Below, piece by piece: positions 46,993-58,988 of a DNA stretch of 64,000 nt. Origin of the DNA: Cryptomeria japonica. Its lineage: Eukaryota; Streptophyta; Pinopsida; Cupressales; Cupressaceae. Every line of letters starts with the position of its first letter. Position 1 is the first letter of the stretch. The notes beneath the pieces are model-generated. The model did not search any database, was not told the origin of the DNA, and worked only from the letters and a program-made list of their open reading frames with translations. Both the position numbers and the translations under genes were made by a program. Where the stretch lies: assembly GCF_030272615.1 (NCBI RefSeq), contig NC_081412.1, positions 541,588,335 through 541,652,334 on the forward strand. The letters are read 5' to 3'.

Positions 46993-47425
46993 TAATTATT
47001 TATCTACATCTCTACCTCTATTTTCCATTCCCCACTCTATCTATAGACATGCCTCCCTCTCTCTCCCTCTTCCTAAAATGTTATATCTATATCGCATTGC
47101 ATCTATAGCTCCATCTCCCCATATTTCTTCTTCCATCTTTCCATCTATTTATGTCTTCTTATATTTATATCTCTCTACCCCTATATCCTTATCTTTATCA
47201 TTTTATCTCTCACCCTCTCTATCTACATATTTATCTCTTCCATCTCTATTTATCCCTCTTTAGATCTATCAACATACTTATTTCTTCAAACTCTATCCAT
47301 CTTTCTTTGGACTCTCTCTTTCCTCTTCACAACCATTTCCTTCTCCATCTACATCTTTATCTCTACCTTTATCCCCTAGATCCAAATCCTTACCCCTCTT
47401 TCTATCTATCTCTTTCTCCTTAGTG
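46993..47425. repeat. Pyrimidine-rich low-complexity tract
   Basis: About 430 bp made almost only of C and T with A spacers (tctatctatctctttctcc, ccctctctctccctcttcc). It lies 300-740 bp upstream of the glycosyltransferase start, so it could be a promoter-associated microsatellite. Confidence 0.8.
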
Positions 47426-47732
47426 ATCTTATATATTGCACAATTATATGCAAAAAAATAGACCATTTTCTTTTACTATTTGACCTTACACACCTATTCG
47501 GCATACTTATTGCACACCAAGGTGCAATTGCTAGTTTATTTTTCTCCAAAAAGACATCATGACGTAAGGGCACACAGTTCGAGACTTACGAACAAAAAAG
47601 ATCTTTGTCCTATAAGAGGCCCCAGCTCTGGAATGTCATCTCTTAGTGTTTATCGGTCGTCTATATTGATCTGAATAAGGGATTCAAGTTTCTTTTGGTC
47701 TACACCTGTGAATTGAAATTGGTTTGGGAGCA

Positions 47733-49145
47733 ATGGCTAGAGATGGAAGTGGTACGAGAATGCAAGTGGTGGTGCTGCCTCTGCCTGCACAGAGCCACCT
47801 CAATTCGCTCCTTCATTTCTCCAGAGTGATCGCCGAACGAGGAGCAAGTGTATCGTTCGTGGCCACTTCTACCCATATTCAACAAGTCCGCCGCCGTGCT
47901 GAGGGATGGGAGCTCCACAACTTCGATATCAGTTTCCGTGAATTGCCCATGCCTCATCTCACAGCTGGAGACCTTGATTCTCAGAGCACTACAATGTTTC
48001 CGCTTCAATTGATTCCTCTGTTTGAAGCCGTGGAGAATCAGCTAGGGTCTCATGTGGATCAGCTACTACAGACTATCTGCTCGGAGAACAAGAATAGAGT
48101 GGTTCTGATCTACGACGTGGCTATGGGATGGGTACAGACTGTGGCTACCAAATATTCAATCCCTGCCTATGTGTTCAGACCCACTGGCTCTTATTATAAC
48201 TTGTGGATGAAGAGGACACGTGATGAGACAATGGTTGTATCCCCTGTTAACGTTTCATTGAAACGTTGCTTTCCTGAAAGGTTTATAAAGAATTGGAGGC
48301 GACAAAGGACTCAGTTAGGGCCTGCCAAGGGATATATCATGAACACATTCAGCGCACTGGAGTCAGAATTCATTCACCAGGAAAGAGAGGAATTAGTCTT
48401 CGGCGGCAAGCCTGTGTGGACTGTGGGCCCTCTTCTTCCGCAGGCCTTCTTCAATTATGTACAGCGCTTGCGATTACAGACGGACACGGAGTGCATGAGA
48501 TGGTTGGATACACAGGCTCCGACGTCCGTTCTCTACGTTTCATTTGGCAGTGTATCTTCTCTTTCGGCGACCCAGATCCGAGAACTGGCCGACGGATTGG
48601 AACGCAGCGGTCAGCCTTTTTTGTGGGTGCTCAGGATTTCCGACGAAGCCCATTTATCGACAGAATCGCAGTACGATTCCGCTTGCGAGTTTCTCCAACA
48701 AGGGTATGAGAGGCGATTAGAGGGACGGGGTTTTATTGCTAGGAATTGGGCGCCTCAGATTGACATCCTATTGCACAAGTCGACGGGTGGGTTTTTAACC
48801 CACTGCGGGTGGAATTCGACGGTGGAGAGTATCAGCGCAGGAGTGGGCATGCTTGCTTGGCCTCTACATTCTGATCAGTTTGCCAATTCGGCTCTAATCA
48901 CATCGGAGTTGAAAGCGGGCGTGCAAGTGAAAGAATGGCAAAACGCAAAGGAAAATGAGATGGTGAGTGCGGAGGAGGTTGAGAAAGCAGTGAAACGATT
49001 GATGAGGAGTGAGGAGGGAATGCAAGTGAGAAAGAGGGTGCAGGAATTGAGAAACGAAGCTCGAAAGGCAGTGGGCGATGGAGGGTCTTCGTGGAAGGAT
49101 GTGGATTCTCTTCTCCATCACTTCTCTCAGTCATTTTCAGAATAG
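47733..49145 (+). CDS. Family-1 UDP-glycosyltransferase (zeatin O-glycosyltransferase-like)
   Basis: An intact single-exon gene of 470 residues, the usual length for plant UGTs. The frame is open nine bases further upstream but the first ATG is at 47733. It transfers sugar from a UDP-sugar to a small acceptor in the cytosol. The catalytic His is H22 in LPAQSHLNSLLHFS and its likely partner is D128 (LIYDVAMGW). The 44-residue PSPG box spans 339-382, starting WAPQ, with HCGWNS in the middle and SDQ at the end; the final Gln (382) is usual for glucose donors. The usual GVP in the box is GVG here. The N-terminal text (ATSTHIQQVRRRAEGW, NFDISFRELPMP) resembles the zeatin O-glucosyl/xylosyl group (UGT93-like, group O), so a cytokinin or similar acceptor is plausible but not shown. 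The GC content is visibly higher than the flanks. Alternative: another group O acceptor specificity. Confidence 0.95.
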   Translation: MARDGSGTRMQVVVLPLPAQSHLNSLLHFSRVIAERGASVSFVATSTHIQQVRRRAEGWELHNFDISFRELPMPHLTAGDLDSQSTTMFPLQLIPLFEAVENQLGSHVDQLLQTICSENKNRVVLIYDVAMGWVQTVATKYSIPAYVFRPTGSYYNLWMKRTRDETMVVSPVNVSLKRCFPERFIKNWRRQRTQLGPAKGYIMNTFSALESEFIHQEREELVFGGKPVWTVGPLLPQAFFNYVQRLRLQTDTECMRWLDTQAPTSVLYVSFGSVSSLSATQIRELADGLERSGQPFLWVLRISDEAHLSTESQYDSACEFLQQGYERRLEGRGFIARNWAPQIDILLHKSTGGFLTHCGWNSTVESISAGVGMLAWPLHSDQFANSALITSELKAGVQVKEWQNAKENEMVSAEEVEKAVKRLMRSEEGMQVRKRVQELRNEARKAVGDGGSSWKDVDSLLHHFSQSFSE

Positions 49146-50990
49146 ATCAGTGGGTTCTACGTGCTCAGGGTATCATATCTGCAACCGTCTCAACCTTGGT
49201 AATGGGAAAAGTTTGAGAATATATTTGTTATGCAGAATATTAGTGGCCATAGGAGCTACGTGTGTTTGCAGCCTTCCGCAAAAATCTATGCAAGTTAGGG
49301 TTAGTTTCATGTGAAGAGTACCTTTGTTAGTACCTGCCTTAAGGAGGGAACTAATGTTTTCATGTAACTAAATTAGTTTGTCAAATGAAATCAAAAATAT
49401 TTAATTCTAAAGTTTTAAGTATGATTCTTTTGATTTTTTTTATTTTTCAAATTATTTTAATTTTTTCCTAAAAACATTATTGGCTGATAGAATTTTCCTG
49501 GGGGCTTAAATAAATTTTCAATAACAAAAAATATAGAAATTAGTTGGCACTGTGCTTACCGCAAGTGCTCTGTACAATTTCATTAATGATTTTGTAACTT
49601 GAAACAGGCATTTGTACAGGTTTTTTAATGACTCCAGTTGGCATTCGTGGCAGTTTTAATCTGTGTGTCATTCATTAAAAAAACTACACTGCATTCATTG
49701 CTTATACAATTTTGTTGCATTCTCATTTGGGAGGGTGAAAGATTTAAGGAAGCAGACCATTTTGTTTGCGAAAAGTTTCCTAAGAAGACTGCATAAATAC
49801 AGGTATGATTTGTCAGCAATTCTTAGTTGCAGAACGCTACCATTGTTTCTCTGTTTTTGTTAGTAAAAAATTTCATTATTTGTTTTTTAATTAAAACCCC
49901 TATATTTTTTATTGCTCAACTTCATTGTTATTACTAATGTGGGTGTTTTCCAGAATTGCTGATTATTGCCTGAGACTTTCATTCATTTATTTGTTCACTG
50001 ACAGGGGTTTTAGAGAACAGTATCCAGACTTTTTTGCAGGAGCTTTGTTTACTGTGACTTAATTTGAAGAATTTTCATTTAGCTTCATTTTCATTTTCAA
50101 GACTTTTGGCTCTATGGCCAATGCATAGGCTAAGGCTACTGATATCCTTCTGCACAGACACTTTGTCCTCAATGTCGTTCTTGTGTTGAGAAAAATTCTC
50201 CTTACAAAATCATAGATTTCTCGCTTGAAACGAAGCAGAAGAGCGGAAATGTTTTTTTTTTTATATTCCGTTGTCCACAAAATTCGCCACAACAATGGCA
50301 GGAATTTGAGGTGTTTCTGTAATGCATATGAATTTTTTTATCCAGCAAATCAATATCAGATTGGACAGTTTTGTTGTCCACTTGCATTAGGGATCTTTAT
50401 GAATTTTGAAAGCCGCGATTAAGAGGAATTTTTTTAGTCTGCACACCACTATAGGCTGGTCTTGTTACCCATTAACTACTCTTTGATCCCAGCAAACAAT
50501 TTCGAGGGGCAAACCATCCTCCCACCAAGTCAGCCATTCGCCTATCAAATATTTGTAGGGAAAATTCTATAATCCTATTCAATTTGACCCTTCCATTGGT
50601 GTGCACTTATAGGTTAAAGCTCGGGACTCTTTTTTGCAAATGTAGATAGAAATCTGCATAATACCAATTCCATTCTTATTTCCCTGCAACTGGTAGGGGT
50701 TTCACCTTCAAGGTTGTTTGTGCAGTTGCAACAAATAACTCAAGACAAAATTTGTGTGTATATTACAACCATTGCATTTCATGGCAGTTACAAAACCTGG
50801 GCATGCTCCATTTTTTCCGTTTGCATAATAGTATTACAGTATCGGCATGGCCTGTAGCCTTCTTACATTGCCTACTGGTGCACTAGGCCTATCCTATGCA
50901 TTCCGTGTTTATTTTTCAAATTCATTTTGTACTGACATTTTGCATTTCTAATTGAATTTGAGGTCTTGTATCGAATATTGAATGAAGTAT
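49146..50990. other. 3' flank of the UGT gene, no gene seen
   Basis: Probable 3' untranslated region first; an AATAAA-like word (aaataaat near 49507) could serve as poly(A) signal. After that, AT-rich sequence with short accidental frames only. A donor-like acag|gtatga at 49799-49805 hints at an unrecognised exon, but nothing supports it further. Confidence 0.4.
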
Positions 50991-50999
50991 TCTTTAAAT

Positions 51000-51460
51000 G
51001 AAACCCGTGTGAATTTGATAGGGATAATAGCTATCCTTGTTGAACGGAATCATAGGATTATAAATTTATAAATTTAAGCAGAATACAAGGACACTAGGGC
51101 TCATTGAGATTGAAGTTGTGTAATTATTTTGCAAGTGGGTATGATAAAAAAATCACAATGGAGTAAAGTGGATTCCTGAACCTTCCTCTTTTTCCTTTTT
51201 CCTTTTTCCAGTTGGCTAAAACTTGAGTGAGCATACATCTGGCTTTACCATTCATGGAGTTTGATAGGGATATTCAGTATTTTAATAGTTTTATTATGCA
51301 ACGCTTTTTGAATGGATTCGGGGGCATATAAATTTTAGCAGAATATAGGGAAACTGGGGTTCACTTTCCTCGAAGTTGTGTTATTTTTTTTTTCTTTATT
51401 ATTGGACAAGTGGGTTAGATAAGAAACACCCAATAGAGAAAAATGGATTCCCAAACTCAG
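51000..51460. repeat. Diverged direct repeat
   Basis: 51020-51190 and 51265-51460 share word order (agcagaatacaaggacactagggctca / agcagaatatagggaaactggggttca; aagtgg.ttg...aatggattccc.aa). A local duplication of about 250 bp period, diverged. Confidence 0.55.
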
Positions 51461-51528
51461 CTTTTCTTCTTTGTAAAGGATAATATTGTGATATGAATTG
51501 ACAATATAAATGTGTTTTTGTCTGGCAG

Positions 51529-51580
51529 GGTATCCTTTGCACAACACAGTCTTACAAATTTCACATGCTTACTGCTCAAG
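51529..51580 (+). other. Exon-like segment 1 (52 bp)
   Basis: A pyrimidine-rich tract and tctggcag before it, and gtaagtaa after it, form good splice signals. The 52 bp segment can read GVSFAQHSLTNFTCLLLK. It has a duplicate of the same length at 53286-53337, with matching introns on both sides. The gene it belongs to is unknown. Confidence 0.5.
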
Positions 51581-51956
51581 GTAAGTAACTATTTCTTAAA
51601 GTTGTTTCTTTTGATTTGTTCTTCAAACATATATGACCAAAATATTAGGCTTTGTTTTTTTTTCATCTAGCCTAGGTAATAATTCACTGAGATGGAGTTT
51701 ATTCATTTGTAAATCCTAGAGTTCTTGTATTCTGTAAGAGAGAGAGAGAGATTGTTGAACAAGTGTAGTGTAATTCTTTTAATTTTAATAAAGAAATAGA
51801 TACAGTTTTTAAAGTGATATCTGAATAATAGTAAATTTCTCTATGTCTTTTGAAATTACCTTAAGGTCATATCTTTGCTTCTACCAGTGTTGATAAGTTA
51901 AAGAGATGTAGCTTTCCATGCTAATTTGATAGGTGATGTGACACTTCTGAGGTATC

Positions 51957-52124
51957 AATAACAGTACACAATAGTTTTCTCCCTCAAAGATAGTTCAATA
52001 TTAATGTGAAGCTCTTCAACATTTAAAGTTGTTTGAAGACAATAACAATACACAATGGTTTGCTCTCTCAAAGATAGTTTAATATTAATGTGAAACTCTT
52101 CAACATTTAAAGATGCTTGAAGAC
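51957..52124. repeat. 84 bp tandem duplication
   Basis: Two units, 51957-52040 and 52041-52124, about 90% alike (tacacaatagttttct / tacacaatggtttgct; gatagttcaatattaatg / gatagtttaatattaatg). Confidence 0.85.
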
Positions 52125-53230
52125 AACTGTAGGCTTCAGATAGCTCATCTTGTAGTGTACTCTAGTTCATTTCATGTCATGTTGCTTTCTTTGCCAAGTT
52201 AATTGGTTTAGATAAGAAACATTTTCTTATTTATCTTTTACCTTTTGCTAGGATTTTCACCAATTGAATGATTTCATTCAATCAAGAGCATTAGCATAAT
52301 TTCAATGTTCTTTTCCAAATAAAAGATAAGATATTACATAGTTGTTAGACCATTTATCCCAAATTAGATTTCTAGGAAAATATGGTTTTCCACCTTTGTA
52401 AGCATCGAAATCACCTTAAGGTTCCATACAAAATAGAACACTGACTAGTTGTACGTGTTGGTAGTATACATTTATTAGTTATACTTTTTATTTCTATGGC
52501 ATTTGTATATAAATGTTGTCCCAAAAAATTGCAGCTTATTACTTATACTTTTTATATCTATGAGATCCCTGTATAAATGTTCTTTGCAGCTATGTGCACA
52601 TTCTCATGCTAGATTTCCCTAGTAACTATTCTTAATTATTATAGGACCAGCAACCATTTAGAGAAATTCATGGGACATATTTAAAGTACCTATTTGATGG
52701 TCTACATTCCATTGCTATTACTAGTTTAACCAAAAACCAAAAATTTTAATAGAAAAGAAGTTATTGCGATTTTTCTATTGTTTTTTAAATGAAACCATGT
52801 GGTATTGATTTATGAGATTATTCAAGTCTTATGGCACTGTTTAAAAACTACATCATTGATTTAGATTTTAAAGATAAATGCAATGTTCATGTCTACAACC
52901 TATTGCTCATATTTTTAATCTTAGCAACTATGCTTTGAAAGTTAGTGTAAAAAATCCATAACATTTAGGGGAACAAATGAAATCTAAGCAGTAAGTATTA
53001 TTGATGTTCATGCCTATAATATAGTCTAGTTATTGTCATATATCTATTGCTTTTGAAATGAAATCACATGGTATTGATTTATGAGATTATTGAAATCTTA
53101 TGGTATTATTTGAAAAGTTCATAGTTAGCCATATGAATCAGCACAACAACTTGTCATAGCTATATGTTCCTCCATAGAACAGAAAGTTTGGCAAATAAAT
53201 GCTTTTTAGAAACACTTTTGTTTTTGTTTT
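52125..53230. other. AT-rich, intron-like DNA
   Basis: No coding signal. A diverged pair of phrases (ggtattgatttatgagattatt at about 52801 and 53072) shows further local duplication. Confidence 0.4.
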
Positions 53231-53285
53231 CAAAAATTCTGATTTTGATACGGATTGACAATTTGATTGTGGTTTTGTCTTGCAG

Positions 53286-53337
53286 AGTATCTTTTGCACA
53301 GGACAATCTTCTAGCTTCGACATGCTTGCTGCCCAAG
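53286..53337 (+). other. Exon-like segment 2 (52 bp)
   Basis: Preceded by ttgtcttgcag and followed by gtcagtaa. Same length and reading as segment 1 (RVSFAQDNLLASTCLLPK). The preceding about 40 bases and the following about 60 bases also match segment 1's flanks, so a whole intron-exon-intron unit was duplicated. The OTU-like ORF begins 140 bp downstream. Confidence 0.5.
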
Positions 53338-53477
53338 GTCAGTAATGAATTCTTAAAGTTGCTCCTTGTTCAGTTCTTCAAACATAAACTACTTTCCTCT
53401 TTGTCTATATTCGATATTTCTAATTGGGCACCACAATAGATAAAATTCTTCTTAGTCTAAGTAAGTAATCGAGTAAA

Positions 53478-54101
53478 ATGGTTATAGACACTAGTTCAAA
53501 CAAACAAAATACATCAGAAAACCCAATTATAGTAGAAACATACAAATCACATGACCAACCACTTATGATGTCAATTGATGAGGCTCTAGACAAGGTAAAT
53601 TGTTTACGAACTGACTCATTCAACTACATAGTTGGTGATTGCTCATTTGATACAGTCCATGGTTTGCTCCATTGTAAATATACACCTAATGAACTACGTA
53701 ATGGTCTTATAGATCATTTCTTACATTGTCTTTACAATGGTTGTCCTGCAGCATTGAGCTCTTTTGAACATGAATTACATCCAACAATATTTTATGATTT
53801 GCATAATATACATGATAAAAATATATATTTACGTGGAATGAGACTTTCAGCAACAAAAATCAATGCCAACGGTGAAGTTGGACTTTGGGGTGACATATTT
53901 TGTGTGCAATGGTTAGCACGCTGGTTAAATATACCCATATTCATTTGGTCTCTGACATGCAAAAAAACATATTTGCATTTCAATAGAGATGCACGTCATC
54001 CTACAATATTAATTATTTTCCATGATACAAATCCAACTACTGGATATTATGAACCTATCTTTTCAAGGATAAGCACATACAATTGCCTTCAAAGCATGTA
54101 A
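53478..54101 (+). CDS. OTU-like cysteine protease ORF, catalytic His altered
   Basis: A clean 207-residue frame with an ATG. OTU proteases cleave ubiquitin or similar modifiers. The GDC-F box with the nucleophile is present (GDCSFDTVHG, C55). The middle has the usual helix (ELRNGLIDHFLHCLY) and then GEVGLWGDIFCVQWLARWLN, which fits the W-G-...-L-A--L segment before IPIFIW. The end reads LIIFHDTNPTTGYYEPI. In active OTUs the matching place is normally G-H-Y, so Tyr190 stands where the catalytic His is expected; one C-to-T change in the codon explains it. It is probably inactive, or the His is supplied elsewhere. OTU domains occur in host deubiquitinases and also in several transposon groups (Helitrons, some gypsy elements). 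The AT-rich, decayed surroundings favour a mobile origin, but this is inference. Confidence 0.65.
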   Translation: MVIDTSSNKQNTSENPIIVETYKSHDQPLMMSIDEALDKVNCLRTDSFNYIVGDCSFDTVHGLLHCKYTPNELRNGLIDHFLHCLYNGCPAALSSFEHELHPTIFYDLHNIHDKNIYLRGMRLSATKINANGEVGLWGDIFCVQWLARWLNIPIFIWSLTCKKTYLHFNRDARHPTILIIFHDTNPTTGYYEPIFSRISTYNCLQSM

Positions 54102-54114
54102 TCACAATTGTCTA

Positions 54115-54620
54115 TTGCATGTTACGAATACGACAATGTCTAGAGTACAGTTGCAAATGCATTTGATACACTTGGACTTTGCTGACTTGCTACATCTGTT
54201 ACTCCATGTGGTGAAAGCATGTTTGCTATTATTGCTTTACTATCTGAAGAATGATTTGATGCAATTGCTTTACGATTGTATATGGCCCAATATTTAGCCA
54301 ATGCATTGAAAGTGCAGAACAAATTTGCATTGGCATGTGTTGACATGTATGAGAAACCTACTATAACAAAGAACAATTGTCTATTGCAATTGCAATCACT
54401 CATTTCTAAGATTGGAATAACATATGCAGAAAGTAAACTTGAAGGTTTTGAATTTTGTTTGTTATAGCTTTCGCACATATTTCATGCAACTATATACGTA
54501 TGGCAAGCAACTGAACAACCCAAAGATAAGGTATATTGCAATTGCACATAACAGAAAAAAAAATATAAACTTGATTTGCTTTCAACACAACTCACGTCAT
54601 TGTCATTAAGAACCACTTTA
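54115..54620 (+). pseudogene. Probable second OTU-like domain, broken
   Basis: In shifting frames one reads CGESMFAIIALLSEE, MAQYLANALKVQNKFALACV, DMYEKPTITKNNCLLQLQSL, then YAESKLEGFEFCLL and IFHATIYVWQA. The order (a Cys box with F at +3, an RMY/MAQYL helix, a GFEF..L.L stretch, ATIYVW) parallels the OTU fold and the ORF just upstream. At least three frame interruptions occur. Weaker than the upstream call. Confidence 0.4.
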
Positions 54621-55060
54621 CAAAAACAACAACTAATAGCTAATATGCATACAAGGCAACCTATTTTGATACAAGTTAATGCAGCTGCATCTGCATCTAC
54701 ACTACCTCCTACACTTCAATGAAACCTAGACTTGTTACCAGATGCACTGACTTTTGAACCAAGTAATTATGGTCAACGAAATTGGATTGGTTCATAGAAT
54801 GTTGCAACAAACAATACAATTACTTCGACTATGACAAGGTCAGCAGCCCAAAGAACTACATCTTTATCTATCTCAAACTTGAAAACCGCTCGCTCATTGC
54901 GATGTCACAAAGTTGCAATACGTAATAAAGATAAGCCAAAACAAGACAGCGCTAACAAACAAATGGTTGAAACAATAGACATTGCAAAGGAGAAGTCTAC
55001 CGTTCCACCAGACCACCACTCTTACAATCTCATGGCACACTACTTCACTTAGCATTCAGC
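54621..55060 (+). pseudogene. Decayed tail after the OTU-like region
   Basis: Low-complexity coding-like sequence (IQVNAAASASTLPP, MTRSAAQRTTSLSISNLKTA, 54831-55052) that ends in stops. It may be the C-terminal part of the same ancient protein. No domain recognised. Confidence 0.3.
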
Positions 55061-58000
55061 CACATTGATGTACTATATATGACTGTTGACATGCCACCTC
55101 TTACTGGTAGATCACATTGCCCATTGCCCATTGCACATAAAAAAAATTTAATCTGTTCACTTGTTAGGAATTTCTATTTGTTCATATTTGCATAAAAGCA
55201 AGAGTTTCTACTTGTCCACCAACATTTAAATTCCATGCAGATATACTATGTTCAGACAATGCTTTCCTGGAAAAGTTGAGCAGTGGGCCAGAATTTGAAC
55301 CTTATAGAAGAGATTGAAAATAGTTTCAAGTCATTGGGGTTTGACAAAATACTGCATGCACTACATAAGTGATTGAAAAAGTTTTCCAGTCATTTGTGTT
55401 TAAGAAATAAATGCAATACTAGCTAAGTGATGATAAATAATATCCATTAGCTTATTATAATACAAAATTGCAATTGGAAGGCTTCTTAGAATGTACAATA
55501 AAAAATATTGGATGAAAACAATATTGTTGTGGTAAGTAGTTGAGGAGCTGAAATACAAAAAAAAATAGTTTCGGTAATATTTAGTCTATATTTTGGATCA
55601 AAATAAAAGTTTTTGTTTCTTTTTATTAGAAAATATATTAAGACGTATGAGCAATTGTTGAAGATCAAACCTTTTTATTCAAGAATGCATGATTTTTTTT
55701 CAAAATGTTTGTTGATAGATCTAGATTATAATCTTTGCAAGTTATTGTCTTACGTATCTAAAAACCCGATTCACAAAACTGTACGTTTTCATATTTCAAC
55801 TACTGTCAAACTTCTTAATTAACATTTTAATTTGCTTAATTTTGCAAGTTAACAAAAGAGAAGTTGTAAACAATCAAAAGCCGCTTGCTTCAACTACTAG
55901 ACAGCTCGAAATACTATTCACATAACTATAATATTCAAAGCAACATCTATCTTATTTTTGTTTTGTAAATAACTAGTTAATTGTCTTTCACAACAAACTT
56001 TTGATATTATGCTTAGTTTTTGTAAATCCAAATCTTTTGCACTATTCAGTTGCATTCAGAACCCGCATGGTATTACACACCACACTTTCCAAACTGCCAC
56101 TTTATACTAGTTTTGAAAACTAGTTCTTAGAACACCACAACCAGTTATCAGTTTTGTACCAAATATCAGTTGTAAATTGTTTTTAAAATCATATTATATA
56201 TGTATTTTTTTTAACAAAGATTCTTGCAAGCAGTAAAGTGAGAAAAGTTGTTACCTTTTCATATGTAGTATTATTTATTTTTATACATTTTTTACATGCT
56301 CAAAGTAACTTTATACTAGAAAATTGTTCTTAACCTTTGACGGTTCTCATGACAACTTATATTTGGATATGATTTTTTTTGTTGTCCACTAATACATGTC
56401 TGTAGCTTTCTGTGACACATCACTGCAACTAAAGTCAATAGCATTTTGTGCTATGCCTATTTATTTATTTATCCCTCAAAGACTATAAAGATAAATTTCA
56501 GTCCATGTTCACCTACACACTATTTCAAGAGAATTAAAAATCTTTTCTTCTCATATTCATACGGTTTTTCTTATTTTGATGCCTTCAGTTTAACCCGTCA
56601 ATCTTAATCCACCTAAACACAAAAAATACGGAGTTGAATAATCATGATGTTAAGCTCTAAATCATGAGAAAGTTTGAGCAATCTCAATTCGACTATGATT
56701 TTACAGCATAGTACTGATATTTCTTCATTTCCCATATTTCATTTTCTCCTAGTGCCCACAATCTCTACCTTTCCCTCACCAAATTTAGCATAAGGCAGGG
56801 ACTCTTGCTGTATATCACAGCTCTTGTTTAGATGAATTTTTAACATCCAAGTTAATGTATATATAGATGTATGCTTCCTAATAATTGCTAAATAAGACAA
56901 CATATTTTATAATTAGAGTTTCTATTTAATTGTTTTGAAAATGTTATTTGTTTATATTTTTTATTAGTTTATCTTGAGAATCAACGCATTAATGAAATTA
57001 TTATTTAAAGATAATTATATTTTGTTAAAATTTTAATAATATCAACAATATGTGTCCTATTCAAATATAAATTGGGTATTCAAATTTCAACTATATTAAT
57101 GTTTTGTTGATGTTTGAATAACACTGAACATTATTAAAACTATCAAGATAGTTCTTAAATAATGTGAGATGGTAGGATAATTTAATTATGAAAATTAATT
57201 GTCTTCAATTAATCCTATTCTACAAAATTATGTTAAAAAAAACTTAAGTCAAATTTATGTAAATAAATGCTTTAAAAAATTGATTCACACTCATTGAAAT
57301 GGTTTGCAATTATCTAATAGTATTTGATTGCTTTGGCACAAAAAAATGACTAACAAGAATACAAGTCATATATAATTGATGATTTACAATTACTACAATA
57401 GTGTACTATTTATGTTTTCTAATAGTCACCAACCTTCACTACAATCATAATTTCAACTATGGAATCATTGGTATGAATCAACTAAAATATGTATTGCACA
57501 TTGTTGATGAAAAAATCATGTGGTGACTTTAATTTGGAGATGTTTAAATCTAGAGTTGAATGTATTCTAAGAATTCTATTTTCTTGTTTGAAATAGTAAT
57601 AACTATTTTATAATCTTTGTCTCCACTAAGTACACAAGCTAAACAATAGTAACAACTAAATGCATTATATTTTTGTTATTATGTAATTTAACTTATTCTA
57701 GGTTAAAAAAAAGTGTATAAATTCTTTAAGAGTAAACAATTTATAATTAAAACTTAATAGTAGCTAAAAATTATTTAAATTCGTGATTGTATGTTAAGGT
57801 TCATGAATTCTTCTTTAATATTTATAGAACTCAAAAAATATGTTTTACAAAATTTAATTTAAATAAAATTCGTATATATGTAATTGTAAGAATAATATGT
57901 ATTTTATAAATGTAATTGAAAAATAATATATCTTAAAAAAGAAGATTATGATACTATAAATAATCACTCAATGATAAAGAGAAATATATTAAAGAAAAGA

Positions 58001-58971
58001 GTTCAATTAATAATAATAAATAGTAAGCCCATTCAATTAATTTAGAAAAAATGATAAGAACTTATATTCTTGATGATATTGGACTACAAACTATCAAGTT
58101 TAGTGATGCAAAATTTCATATTTAATTTTATATACTTTGATAAAGAATTAATTGACTAATATTATTCTTTAAATTGTATTCATGCTTGCAAATGAGTCCA
58201 AATTTGGTCACTACAAATAGAAATAATACATCAAGTTCGAGTTGTCTAAATCTATTTGTCTCGCCCTATTAAGATTTGAATGTATTAAATAACAAATTGT
58301 TAGCAAAAACATTAAACGTTTTGTCAAGAAAAAGTCATATCTTTTGGTCAAAACCATAGGGCCAAATTTAATATTTTTTGTGCAAGGATTAAAGATATCA
58401 AGTAATCATTTAAGATGCCTAATGTATCATTAAGTGTAGAGGCTAATGCAAGAAAGTGATATATAATGATGTTATGGTGATTTATTATTTATTATATTAA
58501 TACGAGTAAAAGGTTATGTGGATATATAATTAAAATAGAATTAGGCATTTTTATTCTTGATTAGAAAAAAATAGTCACAAGTCGTCATCAATTAGTGTTT
58601 TTTTATTTCTTATGGTCTAAAAAATGAGAAACACAACACATTTGGAAGGTTATGCTTTCACTTAAGTTTCAAACTATTTTCATGTACATAATGTCATATC
58701 ATCTTAGAATAGTATTTTTAATTTGTTAAAACAATATTATATTTCCACACTATTTAATATCTAGATAACTTGAATCTATAAGTAATCACCCACCATTTGA
58801 AGTTTTATTTTTTCAAATGATGATTCAATGTCTTGCCTTTCTATAATGAAATTTCACCTATTATTATTCCTAATATAGGGAAAGGGGATTTCAAATAATT
58901 AAATACAAATGGTAGTAAATTTCCTAATGAAATCACAAGAAATTAAGAGAAAAGGGTGGTACAATTACTAA
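55061..58971. other. AT-rich intergenic DNA
   Basis: 3.9 kb of strongly AT-rich sequence without any convincing ORF, RNA gene or repeat pair. Confidence 0.55.
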
Positions 58972-58988
58972 TATAATATTACATATTT

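Noticed and set aside
47151-47423. 90-codon frame rich in Leu, Ser and Tyr
   Set aside because: Product of the pyrimidine-rich low-complexity tract.
48293-48709. 138-codon frame within the glycosyltransferase gene
   Set aside because: Alternate-frame shadow of the UGT. The same holds for 47700-48008 and 48894-49134 on the minus strand.
51738-51752. Short (ga)n run
   Set aside because: Only about seven units, too short to be worth a feature.
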